Positions 57,398 to 64,000 of a DNA stretch of 64,000 bases are shown piece by piece (positions within the stretch are counted from its first letter, which is position 1; each line of letters starts with the position of its first letter). The stretch spans positions 3,225,001 through 3,289,000 of the forward strand of contig CP099843.1 of the NCBI GenBank assembly GCA_030062745.1. The letters run 5' to 3'. Origin of the DNA: Capitulum mitella (taxonomy: Eukaryota; Arthropoda; Thecostraca; Pollicipedomorpha; Pollicipedidae). The notes beneath the pieces were generated by a model that was not told where the DNA came from, searched no databases, and saw nothing but the letters and a program-made list of their open reading frames with translations. Both the position numbers and the translations under genes were made by a program.

Positions 57398-59330
57398 ATA
57401 TATGACATGTACAGTTTCGTACTTAGAAAATAATAAAAAAACAAAAATTGCGTTGGTCAAAATAAAGTGGGTTACATCCGTTGACAAACCCACAATTGGA
57501 GGGAGGCTAATTAATTCAGAGGGAGGTTAAAAGAAACCTACAATTGTCGGCACTTCTCCCTCCTCCCCATGATTTGCACAAAACGATACCCCTGTTCACA
57601 GCCCAGTGATTGCAATCGTTGGCCTGCAAAAAACGCTACTGCCTGACCAGCTCGGTCCGACCATTCAGCTTCATTGTTTCTTCTCGTTGAAGGACTCACT
57701 CGGCCTAAAACCTCGGTCGCAAGGAAGTAATATTTCGGGACACATTGATTCATAGATGTAAATCAGCCCTCCAGAATTTATCACACAGCATGTCAAATTT
57801 CAACTTATCCAATTTACTCTCCTAAAACATGAAGCGGCGCGTGCGTTACACAAATCTGGTCCCTTAACGATGTCGTACTAAACCAGTTTGAAGAGTTTCG
57901 GAAAGGAACCTCGTCGGTTGGTTAATGGCCTCCATTCTTGACGGGTTATTGGCTACGTCTGGGGGGCGAAGTTTCCACCGTACAACGAAATGGCAGTTAA
58001 TTTGTCGGCAGTAGTTTGCTACCAGCGTTAATCAACCGCTCACCTTGTTTTACGATCATATACAGCCGGACCCTAACTGCATCCGAGCGTAAGCGTTTTT
58101 ATGACACCAAACACGATCAAGTTTCCAACCTTAACGTCATGTTTTAAAATGACTGAAGCATACTTAACCGAACTCTGCGGGCTCGAAATGTTATTCTTGG
58201 TTGCTTCCAGCCCCGCCACTTACCAGCCACCCAGGCCAGTATCAACCATTCGACCAGGCTGGGCGGAGCGCCACGTTTGGTGGTGACGTCCGTGGCTATC
58301 CAGCCACGTGCCACGTGCGCCATCCCGAACCAATCAAACACCACCGTCTCGATACGCTGCGACGCCAGGATGAGCAATACTGCAACGGTGTGTCGGTCAG
58401 CAAAACAAATCATTGCAAAAGACCGAAGGCACAACAGTGGTGCAAGTGATAGCTATGCTGTACCATCCAGACGACATAACACGATAGAATAAATGGCACA
58501 TCAAATAAATGACAAATAGATGGCACAAGTTATGCGAAATACTTAATTACAGTGCAATAGGACAAATTATTACTCTTTTTTCAGAAAAGCTAGTGGCGAA
58601 ACGGCACGGAAGATGAAAGGGAGTGAAAGAGAGAGATCAAGTTTGAGGGGGGGGGGGCACAACATCAGGGATTAAAACACTGCACGAAACTAAGTGATTC
58701 CGAAAATGGGCAACGTAGCTTTCAAAAACACCCATGCGACCATGCTCTGCCGGATGGAGCAAAGCTTCATCGCTATCGGCAACAAACGCCATCCTCAGGA
58801 GGGCCATATGCAACAGCTGGATCTGGCTTTTCGCGGCGCACCCATAACACCAGGGTAATTCAGCTTTGAAATGCTTGGCGCCAGCTGGCACGATTTGCAG
58901 AGCAAGCATTCATCTGCACAAATCTGAGAACATCAGCTGGGCTTTTCACCCGTCGTTCAAAAGTTGCGTCCCGTAGAATGAGGCATGGCCCTGTACCTCC
59001 CAGACCACGGAAATGCCAGGTTCAGTCGGAAGAAGACGCATTTAAAACAAAACCCAAGCCGTGGTTCATCGTTATTCTGATATCTGTAAACTTACCCAGG
59101 AATGTCAGGTAGGAAGCGGAGTGACAGATGAACTTGATGAACGGCTTCCGCATCGTCTGGCCCAGCCGAGTATGCGGAGCCGTGATGTAGCAGAAGGAGA
59201 AGAACGGAAACAGGATGCCGATCCGAATGACTTCTATCATTTGCAGGAGCATATTCTTCCGACGAAAACCCGGAAGCCCCTCGTACCATATGGAGGCCAG
59301 CAACTGCTGCACATTCGGATGTGCGACGAA
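36408..59330 (-). CDS. Trpgamma-like: TRPgamma/TRP-like cation channel (TRPC class), 3' 11 coding exons, 5' end outside window
   Basis: Plasma-membrane non-selective, calcium-permeable channel subunit of the arthropod TRP/TRPL/TRPgamma group, which in flies acts downstream of phospholipase C in photoreceptors and in mechanosensory neurons. Eleven exons join in one frame: 59096-59330, 58224-58379, 55795-55934, 55260-55375, 54592-54725, 49414-49549, 48913-49108, 42891-43085, 40690-40731, 37689-37869 and 36408-37180. Together they total 2304 nt, or 767 residues plus stop. All junctions are GT-AG and phase-consistent. Visible order: pre-S1 elbow, S1-S4, S5, pore (LFWAVFGLIDLDNFEL), S6, TRP box (EWKFAR), TVPPPFN, a conserved segment NLVRRYV...EDDVNEIKQDIS, and a Ser/Arg-rich tail ending GWL. 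The N-terminal ankyrin repeats and TRP_2 region are missing and must be upstream of 64000. The tail (GKKNRLKERRLMKGFN, AAKNARVAKLL) resembles TRPgamma more than TRP or TRPL, but the paralogue call rests on memory of the family and is less certain than the family call. Confidence 0.95.
37181..37688. other. Channel gene intron, 508 bp
   Basis: Nothing recognised except a short T/G run at 37606-37624. Confidence 0.7.
37689..37869 (-). CDS. TRP channel exon: conserved C-terminal NLVRRYV / EDDVNEIKQDIS segment
   Basis: Reads TIMRNLVRRYVTREQRKADN, then QGVTEDDVNEIKQDISAF, then RCELVEILRNSGMNTSSANP, then GTG. Acceptor GACGTCAG, donor G|GTTAGT; 181 nt, one base carried out. The EDDVNEIKQDIS.FR.EL.E.L block is the conserved post-TRP-helix region (rib helix and coiled-coil entry) shared by TRPC channels. 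Confidence 0.94.
37870..40689. other. Channel gene intron, 2.8 kb
   Basis: No coding or repeat structure supported. The short GC-rich patch near 39.85-39.99 kb has no exon signal. Confidence 0.65.
40690..40731 (-). CDS. TRP channel 42-nt microexon
   Basis: Found by reading for the missing residues between the TRP-helix exon and the NLVRRYV exon. Acceptor TGTTGCAG, then 14 codons RKVRQASERNHRYQ, then donor GTGAGT. It enters and leaves in phase 0 and restores the family string MRT(I/V)RRK.RQASER..RYQ.IMRNLVRRYV. Without it the protein would lack 14 conserved residues of the helix after the TRP box, so it is either constitutive or a cassette exon that can be skipped without changing frame. Confidence 0.9.
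40732..42890. other. Channel gene intron, 2.2 kb
   Basis: No recognisable content beyond moderately GC-rich sequence at 41.1-41.3 kb. Confidence 0.65.
42891..43085 (-). CDS. TRP channel exon: TRP helix (TRP boxes 1 and 2)
   Basis: Reads ERADTEWKFARSKLWMSFFE, then EGGTVPPPFNIIITPKS, then VYYMFRWLIRRLCGHSHAA, ending RKEQMRTVR. EWKFAR is TRP box 1 and TVPPPFN is TRP box 2. Acceptor CTTGCAG, donor CGG|GTAAGA; 195 nt, exactly 65 codons in phase 0. Confidence 0.97.
43086..48912. other. Channel gene intron, 5.8 kb
   Basis: Contains a CpG-dense island (about 44990-45330) and a moderately GC-rich block (about 48.1-48.7 kb). 43.3-44.9 kb and 45.7-48.0 kb are AT-rich with nothing recognised. Confidence 0.65.
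44990..45330. other. GC-rich island within a channel gene intron
   Basis: CGG-rich, CpG-dense block. Open frames on both strands here are composition artefacts. Possible internal promoter. Confidence 0.45.
48913..49108 (-). CDS. TRP channel exon: pore helix, selectivity filter and S6
   Basis: Reads LFETMQTLFWAVFGLIDLDN, then FELAGLQTFTRFWGMLMFGS, then the S6 helix YSVINITILLNLFIAMM, ending NHSYQLIS. It contains the LFW pore motif and an acidic filter segment (GLIDLDNFEL) consistent with calcium permeation. Acceptor CCACCAG, donor TCG|GTGAGT; 196 nt, leaving in phase 0. The joined codon AA+T gives Asn in WRRFANLFE, matching the family. Confidence 0.97.
49109..49413. other. Channel gene intron, 305 bp
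   Basis: Short intron between the turret and pore exons. Nothing unusual seen. Confidence 0.75.
49414..49549 (-). CDS. TRP channel exon: outer pore turret
   Basis: Reads LNQLLWYYADLEKQKCFEL, then RSCHGSKCVEREKDPDACF, then VWRRFAN across the junction. Acceptor TTTTGCAG, donor AA|GTAAGC; 136 nt, two bases carried out. The turret contains four cysteines (in KQKC, RSC, SKC and DAC), which could form the extracellular disulfides known in TRPC pores. That pairing is an inference. Confidence 0.95.
50326..50655 (+). repeat. 41-bp minisatellite, about eight copies
   Basis: TGGTCCGGCCAGCCTGGGTT plus CAGCGCGACAACRGCCAGGCC repeats with starts at 50326, 50367, 50408, 50449, 50490 and 50531. A 30-bp deleted unit follows, then 50602 and 50643. 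Copies are nearly identical, so it is young. Because 41 is not a multiple of 3, it opens long frames that are not genes. Confidence 0.95.
51290..52250 (+). pseudogene. mariner/Tc1-superfamily transposase pseudogene
   Basis: Pieces of one transposase lie in order but in different frames. There is a helix-turn-helix region (MSQRVLAERLGISRAYMRKS, ending at an in-frame stop near 51570). Next comes a first catalytic Asp context CMDYESY with PGNLGYYA and LRPESKFP (51640-51775). After a shift comes VPRKLIVWLAISLRGV, then LDLSSTHYTKKTFELLGEAK (second Asp), a decayed VTRDTNHP segment, and a tail resembling the family C-terminus to about 52250. Stops and frameshifts make it inactive. It is opposite in orientation to the host channel gene. 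Terminal repeats were not identified. Confidence 0.82.
52471..52502 (+). repeat. (AATC)n microsatellite
   Basis: CAAT tetranucleotide repeat with one interruption (AGTC). Possibly the tail of an adjacent retroelement. Confidence 0.85.
52590..52778 (+). mobile_element. tRNA-derived SINE, family B
   Basis: A box TAGCGTAGGGGTTA (from 52598) and B box GGCTCGAGTCC (52641-52651) with normal tRNA spacing. The body ends GTGTCGTTAAATCACCCTAC and is followed by a CCAA-type tail (CCAACCAACTAACCAACC). The body differs from family A. Confidence 0.72.
54592..54725 (-). CDS. TRP channel exon: S4, S4-S5 linker and S5
   Basis: Reads SLKLVYIFSINPHLGPLQ, then VTLSRMVLDIMKF, then the S5 helix AFLFVLTLFAFSCG. 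Acceptor TTGCAG, donor G|GTAAGT; 134 nt, with one base carried out. The HLGPLQ.SL.RM string is diagnostic of TRPC-class channels. Confidence 0.96.
54726..55259. other. Channel gene intron, 534 bp
   Basis: Contains an AGAC microsatellite (55021-55064); otherwise nothing. Confidence 0.75.
55021..55064 (+). repeat. (AGAC)n microsatellite
   Basis: AGAC tetranucleotide repeat with GAAC/AAAC interruptions at its start. Confidence 0.9.
55260..55375 (-). CDS. TRP channel exon: S3-S4 linker and start of S4
   Basis: This exon is not a clean long open frame but is clear once spliced: VQKELAENTG, then NLPRECWDAWDPMLIAEG, then LFGAANIF. Acceptor TTGCCAG, donor AG|GTGGGG, which is GT but weak. Length 116 nt, entering in phase 0 and leaving two bases (AG) that make Ser with the next exon. 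The match to the family string WDAWDPMLI(A/S)EGLF.AANI makes this secure. Confidence 0.92.
55376..55794. other. Channel gene intron, 419 bp
   Basis: Contains a short ATTT repeat at 55571-55612; otherwise nothing. Confidence 0.75.
55795..55934 (-). CDS. TRP channel exon: S2 end, S2-S3 loop, S3
   Basis: Reads GLIWSEIKQLWDIGLQEYVS followed by DLWNVIDFVTN and YVATIALRVVAYRQ. Acceptor GGCTCAG, donor CAG|GTGAGT; 140 nt, leaving in phase 0. The WNVIDF motif marks the start of S3 in TRPC-class channels. Confidence 0.95.
55935..58223. other. Channel gene intron, 2.3 kb
   Basis: AT-rich, with a long TA dinucleotide repeat (57342-57403). No coding sequence recognised. Confidence 0.7.
57342..57403 (+). 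repeat. (TA)n microsatellite
   Basis: About 62 bp of TA with a single-base phase break near 57387. Likely length-polymorphic. Confidence 0.95.
58224..58379 (-). CDS. TRP channel exon: end of S1, extracellular loop, start of S2
   Basis: Reads (V)LLILASQRIETVVFDW, then a short loop with GWIATDVTTKRGAPPSL, then VEWLILAWVAG. Acceptor GTTGCAG, donor GTAAGT; 156 nt, one base carried in and one out. LASQRIE and EWLI.AWV.G are hallmark strings of the arthropod TRP group. Confidence 0.94.
58380..59095. other. Channel gene intron, 716 bp
   Basis: Nothing recognised apart from a G run at 58648-58657. Confidence 0.7.
59096..59330 (-). CDS. TRP channel exon: pre-S1 elbow and start of S1
   Basis: First channel exon present in the window. 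It starts FVAHPNVQQLLASIWYEG after an acceptor reading TTTCCAG and ends ASYLTFL+G before GTAAGT. It encodes the conserved GLPGFRRKN segment, the hydrophobic IGILFPFFSFCYITAP elbow helix and the start of S1 (KFICHSASYLTFL). Length 235 nt, entry phase 0, one base carried out. The preceding exon should encode the end of the N-terminal cytosolic domain. No matching sequence is visible between 59.4 and 64 kb. Confidence 0.95.
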
Positions 59331-59938
59331 CTGGAAAGATAAAGCGGCGGGCATTAGGCACCAATGCAGGCTCGTCAGCCCGCTTTCTGCGTAGTCGCCG
59401 AGGCACGTGACGGACGGCGGCCCAGCGACTGGCGTCGGATTCTACGACTCAGATAGCAATATTGAAAGCAGTAGTACAAGTCGGGTACTACAACGCCATG
59501 ATGCAGTGCGCTGCAAAAACAGTGCGCAAACAATTTTCGCGCTAGTTCGTTGGATGCAGTTTCCTTCCTGCATCGGCCTAGTCCATCGGTTTCCCGTATC
59601 AGCGAAATGGTAACGCGACGATTAAGTCCGTTTAAGGAAGGCAGCGAGGATGTAGATCCGTTCACCGTTGACTCGGCACCCCGGTCCCACGCCCACAGTG
59701 CTGCGGCTGCATGCTGCTGCTTTGGGCTCCAAGCCGCGTTATGTGCTCGTGGGAATCGTTTGGGTGTAAGGGCCACTGAGCCATGCAGTTTCAGTGATGA
59801 ATGGAAATGACATTAGTAACTGTTATGCTAGTTCTGCACGTGGTGCATGTTTGTGCTTTTAACCAGCTGAAGAATATATAAAACTGGCCAATAGCACTAT
59901 CGTTAACACATCAAGTTTTGTGATGTAAATCGTCTATT

Positions 59939-60013
59939 TATCCATTTATTTATTTATTTATTTATTTATTTATTGTGTATTTATTTATTGTTTGTTTGTT
60001 TGTTTGTTTGTTT
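59939..60013 (+). repeat. (TTTA)n/(TTTG)n microsatellite, probable LINE 3' tail
   Basis: TTTA repeats change to TTTG repeats. On the minus strand this is an A-rich tail directly downstream of the LINE's C-terminal coding remnant, as is common for non-LTR elements. Confidence 0.8.
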
Positions 60014-60139
60014 ACGACACGGGATCATCTTGCTAAAACATGACCGAGGTCACAGGGTTTATTCTCGATCCCGAGTCATCACACGTTAAGGATACAAGAG
60101 GTAAGGGACACACGCACACAGTACACTCCTTCCACGTGT

Positions 60140-61980
60140 CAGGCTAACTTTGTAAAAAGTGTTAAAAAAGAGGCTGTCACGTATGTTTGTAAGATGTCGC
60201 AATAACGTACTGCTTCAGCTTGCATCTGAACAGTTGAAAAGACGTCAGCGACGTCTGGTGGCAAAGTGTTGAACAACGACGCGGCGCGATATACGAATTG
60301 CAGCTTTCCAGCCATCGCACCACGGATGGGAGACAGACTGAGCAGGCGGTCCTGCCTGGTATGTCTGCGTGATCCATCCGTTCGCTGTTCAGACAAAACG
60401 AGGCAGCAAGGTGCTCTGGTTCGCCTGTACACCGGATCTATGAAGTAATGTTGGCGTCTGCTGCTCAAACATGCTTTGGGAAGGGAGCAGGCCCAGGTTT
60501 TCCCGCATGGCCGAAATGTGAGTATGTTTCCTTTCGCCGGATATCACGCGTGCAGCGAAACTGATGATTTTCTGCACGACAGCCATGTTTTTGGCCGAAC
60601 CGTTTCCATAAACTGTGAAGTAATACTGGACGTGAGAGAAAACCAGGGCAGAGACAGTGACAGGAAGCATGCCGGAAAGAAGACGGCGACGTAGGTGAGA
60701 GACCGGTAAGAATTCCGAGACATTTCCGTGCAGTTTTAGAGATATGAGAGTCCCAAGAAAGAAAAATGGTCAAAAGTAACTCCAAGATGTTGAACTTCAG
60801 CGGCAGGATGGATACGAATATCCCGGAATTTTGCAGAAAATGAAGGAACGTTTCGAATGTTTTGACCAGTTCGCAGGGAGATGAGCTCGAATTTTGATTC
60901 GTTGACCTTGAGACCATTTGAGCCAAAATACTCATCCAACGAGACTAACGCGGTCTCAGGGTCAAAAACAAGAGAAGAATACGCAGGTTTTGAGCCAATG
61001 ACCAGAACCTGAGTGTCGTCGGCGTATGGTACTACAAAAATACTGGCGGCATGCAGGCTCAGGCCACTAGCAAAAAACGGTAAAGAGCAGGGGTCCCAGG
61101 GTCGAATCCTGGAAGAAACCCTGGTTAATGGGTCGCGGAATCGAAATCTGCCTGATGCTGGAAATGTTTGTAAAGCTTGCACTTTGAGAACGACACGTGA
61201 GACAATATTTGAACCATCCGATGGTGATGCCGCGAAGCTGCAATTTCGTGAGTAATTTGGAGCAGTCCAGTCAAACGAAAGACCGAAATGTTGCTCTGGC
61301 CCACGGCTGACAAAATTTTGTCCGATGTGCTGAGGAAAGCGGTGTCGGTAGAGTGGAGGCACCGAAAACCGTGCTGGGTAGAAGCAAGGAGGTGGTTAAA
61401 GGAGAGATAGTGTGAGAGTTGGTTTTCACCAACGCTCTCGACTACCTTGGCAATGACAGGAAGGATAGAGATAGGGCGAAAATTGGAGAGGTTTCCAGGG
61501 TCACCGAATGCGGAGATGGGATGCACAATAACATATTTCCATGAGGCCGTTATGTCATTTTTTGTCAGGCACGCGTTGACGATGTGTACTAAGACATACC
61601 TAATTGAGTTGAAAGACATTTTAAAAACTCTAATGCAGTCCGTCAGTACCGCACGCTGCCGAGTTCTTCATGCTAAAGACAGTGCGTCGCAAGTGGTCGA
61701 AGGAGATCGGCTGATCCTGAAGAGGTATGCACCGACACGGGGCAGCCGGACTGGGAGGCTGGAAACAGCGCCACGTCCGGCAACCGCGGCGGGCACTCGT
61801 GGTCCCACATTGACAAAGAAGCCACTGCTGACGTCAGGAACGACAGACGGCACTACGTTTTGGCTAGGTCGTTTGCCACCTATGACGCGGCGCATGTTGC
61901 GCGACCCCGGTCCTAAGTTTCGTCCCGTAAGTTTCGGCTGCACGCTCGTGATTAACCATTGGCCTACGAGCTTCGCATAG
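60140..61980 (-). mobile_element. Decayed 5'-truncated non-LTR retrotransposon (reverse transcriptase remnant)
   Basis: On the minus strand, in order: a linker fragment (PRVPAAVAGRGAVSSLPVRL), RT blocks ASWKYVIVHPI, NFRPISILPVIAKVVES and STQHGFR, the catalytic FVVPYADDTQV near 61.04 kb, thumb-like ESKFELIS and VQHLGVTFD, and a C-terminal remnant (RQDRLLSL, FVYRAASLFNTLPPDVADVF) to about 60140. Several frameshifts and stops. No endonuclease domain, so it is 5'-truncated. Order and motifs fit the CR1/Jockey/I group, but the clade is not settled. It lies in the same orientation as the host gene. Confidence 0.85.
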
Positions 61981-62399
61981 GTATCTATTCATGGCAAAGT
62001 TATCTAAAAGTCAATGACTATTCAAAGTCAAATAGTCTTGATCCCCAAACACTTTCGACTGTTATACCATTTTACGCGACGACAGATCGATTAGATTGGG
62101 CGCGTTGAACATTCCAACCATTGCTGAAAACAAATGCAGGAAGCGGAACTGGCGTTCCAAGCCATCCAGCCGTTGCGTGTCGCCTAGTACCTGATAACGT
62201 TAATGTGTCGTGCAGCCATCGGTCTATTATACCGTGATGGTGCGAGAAAAGGGAATTTAAGAGCGCCGCCGCTCTTAATAACCTCATTTAACTGCCACAT
62301 GAAGCTGCCACGGCAGTTTCAAGTTTCAATGCAAGCGTGTCACTCGCGATAAATAATGGCTGATAGTCCTGGCCGACGCGTTCACGTCTCACTTGTTGC

Positions 62400-62760
62400 A
62401 GGCCCCAGGAGTCTGCCACTCTGAGACGTTCCGCCGGGTGCGGCCGCGTTTCTGCCGACAGGCCGCCGTCTGCAGCCGGCCGCGGCAGAAATCAGAGCTC
62501 TGCCGGCGCCAGCGGCCATTCAGCGGCGGACAGTGAGCGATTATAAAGGGCGCCGCCGGCCGCGTGTGCTGAATTCCGAGCCGCTGCGGTGCCGGCCGGA
62601 CTGGACTGGCCGTAGTGGCGACGGCGCGGCCCGTCGGCCGAGGCGGCCGGTGCCGAGAGCACGGCCGAAAGGTCAGGGCCAGGGCCAGACTGCAGGGCGG
62701 ACTGAGGCGAGGCTGGGGCGCGTTTGTCGGACTGCCGAGACGGACGTGCAAGAACACAGA
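62400..62760. other. GC-rich island
   Basis: CpG-dense block inside the upstream intron or 5' flank of the channel gene. Long frames through it on both strands are composition artefacts. Confidence 0.45.
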
Positions 62761-63249
62761 CGAAAACGTCAGGACCGGCCAGATCTGAGTGTTGAAGTAG
62801 GGTCGGAAATGCACATTTCAGGCAGGTAAATGTATGTGGAGATGTAATGTCGATAGCAGGATGACTTGGCTGAAGGCACAAGGAGAGCTGATAAGGCTTC
62901 AGGTTATTTGTCACTGAATGAGCCAATGCGAAAGCAAGCACGAAGCGAGGAGCAGACATACTGTTATGTGGGGGGAAATGCTAGGTCCGAGACAAACATC
63001 TATGTCTCGGAGCTCTTCATTGCTGCTCGAACTGCCGGAGGGGATGAAGACGTGGTGGGAGCTGTTACTAGAAATGCCGCCGTTGGCGCAGTCGTCGACA
63101 GCTTTCCGAGAGCAGCCCGGCGGCGAGAAAAACCGCTCTGAATGCCTGATGAGCAGGATCCGCGCACCTCGCCGTGACATTGAATGCATCCGCCACGCCT
63201 GAGTACATTTGCAGGTCGGCACGGCATACGAAGCGGTCCCGCCTCGCTC

Positions 63250-63590
63250 CTGAGTGCTCTGGGCAGACGAACCGGAACCGGCTGGTTCCGGCGCGCGAGG
63301 CCTGGCGGCGCGGCCGGACGAGCGGGGCATTCCCGACAGGCCGCGACAGCTGGCGGCCGGCGCCGGCGCGGCCGCACGCCGCCGCCTGTTTGTTGATGCA
63401 GCGCGCCGGGGGGCGGGGGCGCCCGATTCGTCCCGGCCAGCGGGCGGTTCCCATCGCGTCGGTTTACGGTCGGCGGGCGGCGGCTTTACGACGGCCGGCC
63501 CGGGGCTGCCGACGCCCGGCGCCCAGCCCGCCAGCTGGACGACGCCGGAGCTGCCCCGGCTCGAGCCGGCTTCAGGCGCGTTTTGTAGCA
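63250..63590. other. GC-rich island
   Basis: Second CpG-dense block, with GGCCGGC runs. No exon recognised. Confidence 0.45.
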
Positions 63591-64000
63591 CGCTTCGTGC
63601 ATAATTCAGACGGCATTAGGATGGGACAAAAGAGAATGAGTTTAACTCTGGAAATAAACGCATTTTATTGTGCCCTGGAATGCCGTAAGTTTGCCTTTAC
63701 AATGCTACATTTCACCCACTTTGAAGATTAAAGGTTATTGGTCGATGTAGACCCCTTAAAATGGCTATATAACGTTCCTCCCACGGGCCAGGGGCATAAG
63801 AACTTGACAACATCTTACCATTCCTCTCTGAAAAATCCACGTAAAATAATTCACAAGCCTTCAATCGCGCAACGGTGAAAACACCGCAGGATACGTCTGG
63901 CATTCCTAACGCACTGCAGTTCAAGAACTATTTTATAAAATTGCCTCTGGGAGCGCTGCAAGTGGTGGCATTAGTCACTGCCAACAGGGATGTCATTTTA

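Larger units (their letters stand above)
59331..64000. other. Part of the next upstream channel gene intron (or 5' flank)
   Basis: Holds a microsatellite, a decayed LINE (60140-61980) and GC-rich islands near 62.40-62.76 and 63.25-63.59 kb. No exon encoding the channel's N-terminal cytosolic domain is visible on the minus strand. The island at 62.5 kb has TATAAAG (62542-62548) but no matched initiator. Confidence 0.65.

Noticed and set aside
62911..63591. 226-codon minus-strand frame upstream of the channel exons
   Set aside because: Considered as the missing N-terminal channel exon, but it has no ankyrin or TRP_2 features and is a GC-island artefact.
59331..64000. Search for the channel's ankyrin and N-terminal exons
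   Set aside because: No sequence resembling the region before FVAHPNVQQ was found on the minus strand, so those exons are placed outside the window.
1..64000. A novel multi-gene biological system
   Set aside because: Only two conserved animal genes plus mobile and repetitive DNA are visible; nothing supports a new gene cluster.

Overview
This is a eukaryotic window with spliced genes. Both protein genes I can support lie on the minus strand and use canonical GT-AG introns of about 0.3 to 6 kb. Their proteins look like arthropod TRPC-class channel and insect/crustacean twitchin-projectin sequences. Together with abundant tRNA-derived SINEs, MITEs and a non-LTR element, this points to an arthropod, most likely a crustacean. 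I cannot name the species. I see no prokaryotic, viral or CRISPR content.

Layout. (1) About 93-10256, minus: the 5' coding end of a twitchin/projectin-type giant muscle protein. Four exons encode the N-terminal Ig domain, a linker carried on a 19-nt microexon, and the second Ig domain. The gene continues off the left edge. (2) About 10257-36407: 26 kb without recognisable coding sequence. It probably holds the promoter and 5' noncoding part of the muscle gene and the 3' flank of the channel gene. It contains GC-rich islands, minisatellite arrays with 31-32 bp periods, MEF2-type and E-box motifs, clusters of AGGTCA half-sites, a hAT-like element, MITEs and SINEs. (3) 36408-59330, minus: the 3' 11 coding exons of a TRPgamma/TRP-like cation channel (767 codons joined in one frame, from the pre-S1 elbow to the stop codon), including a 42-nt microexon. 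The ankyrin/N-terminal exons must lie beyond base 64000. Its introns hold a broken mariner-like transposase, a 41-bp minisatellite and a tRNA-derived SINE. (4) 59331-64000: part of a further upstream intron, with a 5'-truncated decayed LINE and two GC-rich islands.

The two genes are not an operon and share no obvious pathway beyond possible expression in neuromuscular or sensory tissue. I found no new multi-gene system. The most notable points are the two microexons that are needed to close the reading frames, the splice sites of the muscle gene embedded in decaying tandem repeats, and the paired E-box/MEF2 islands around that gene.
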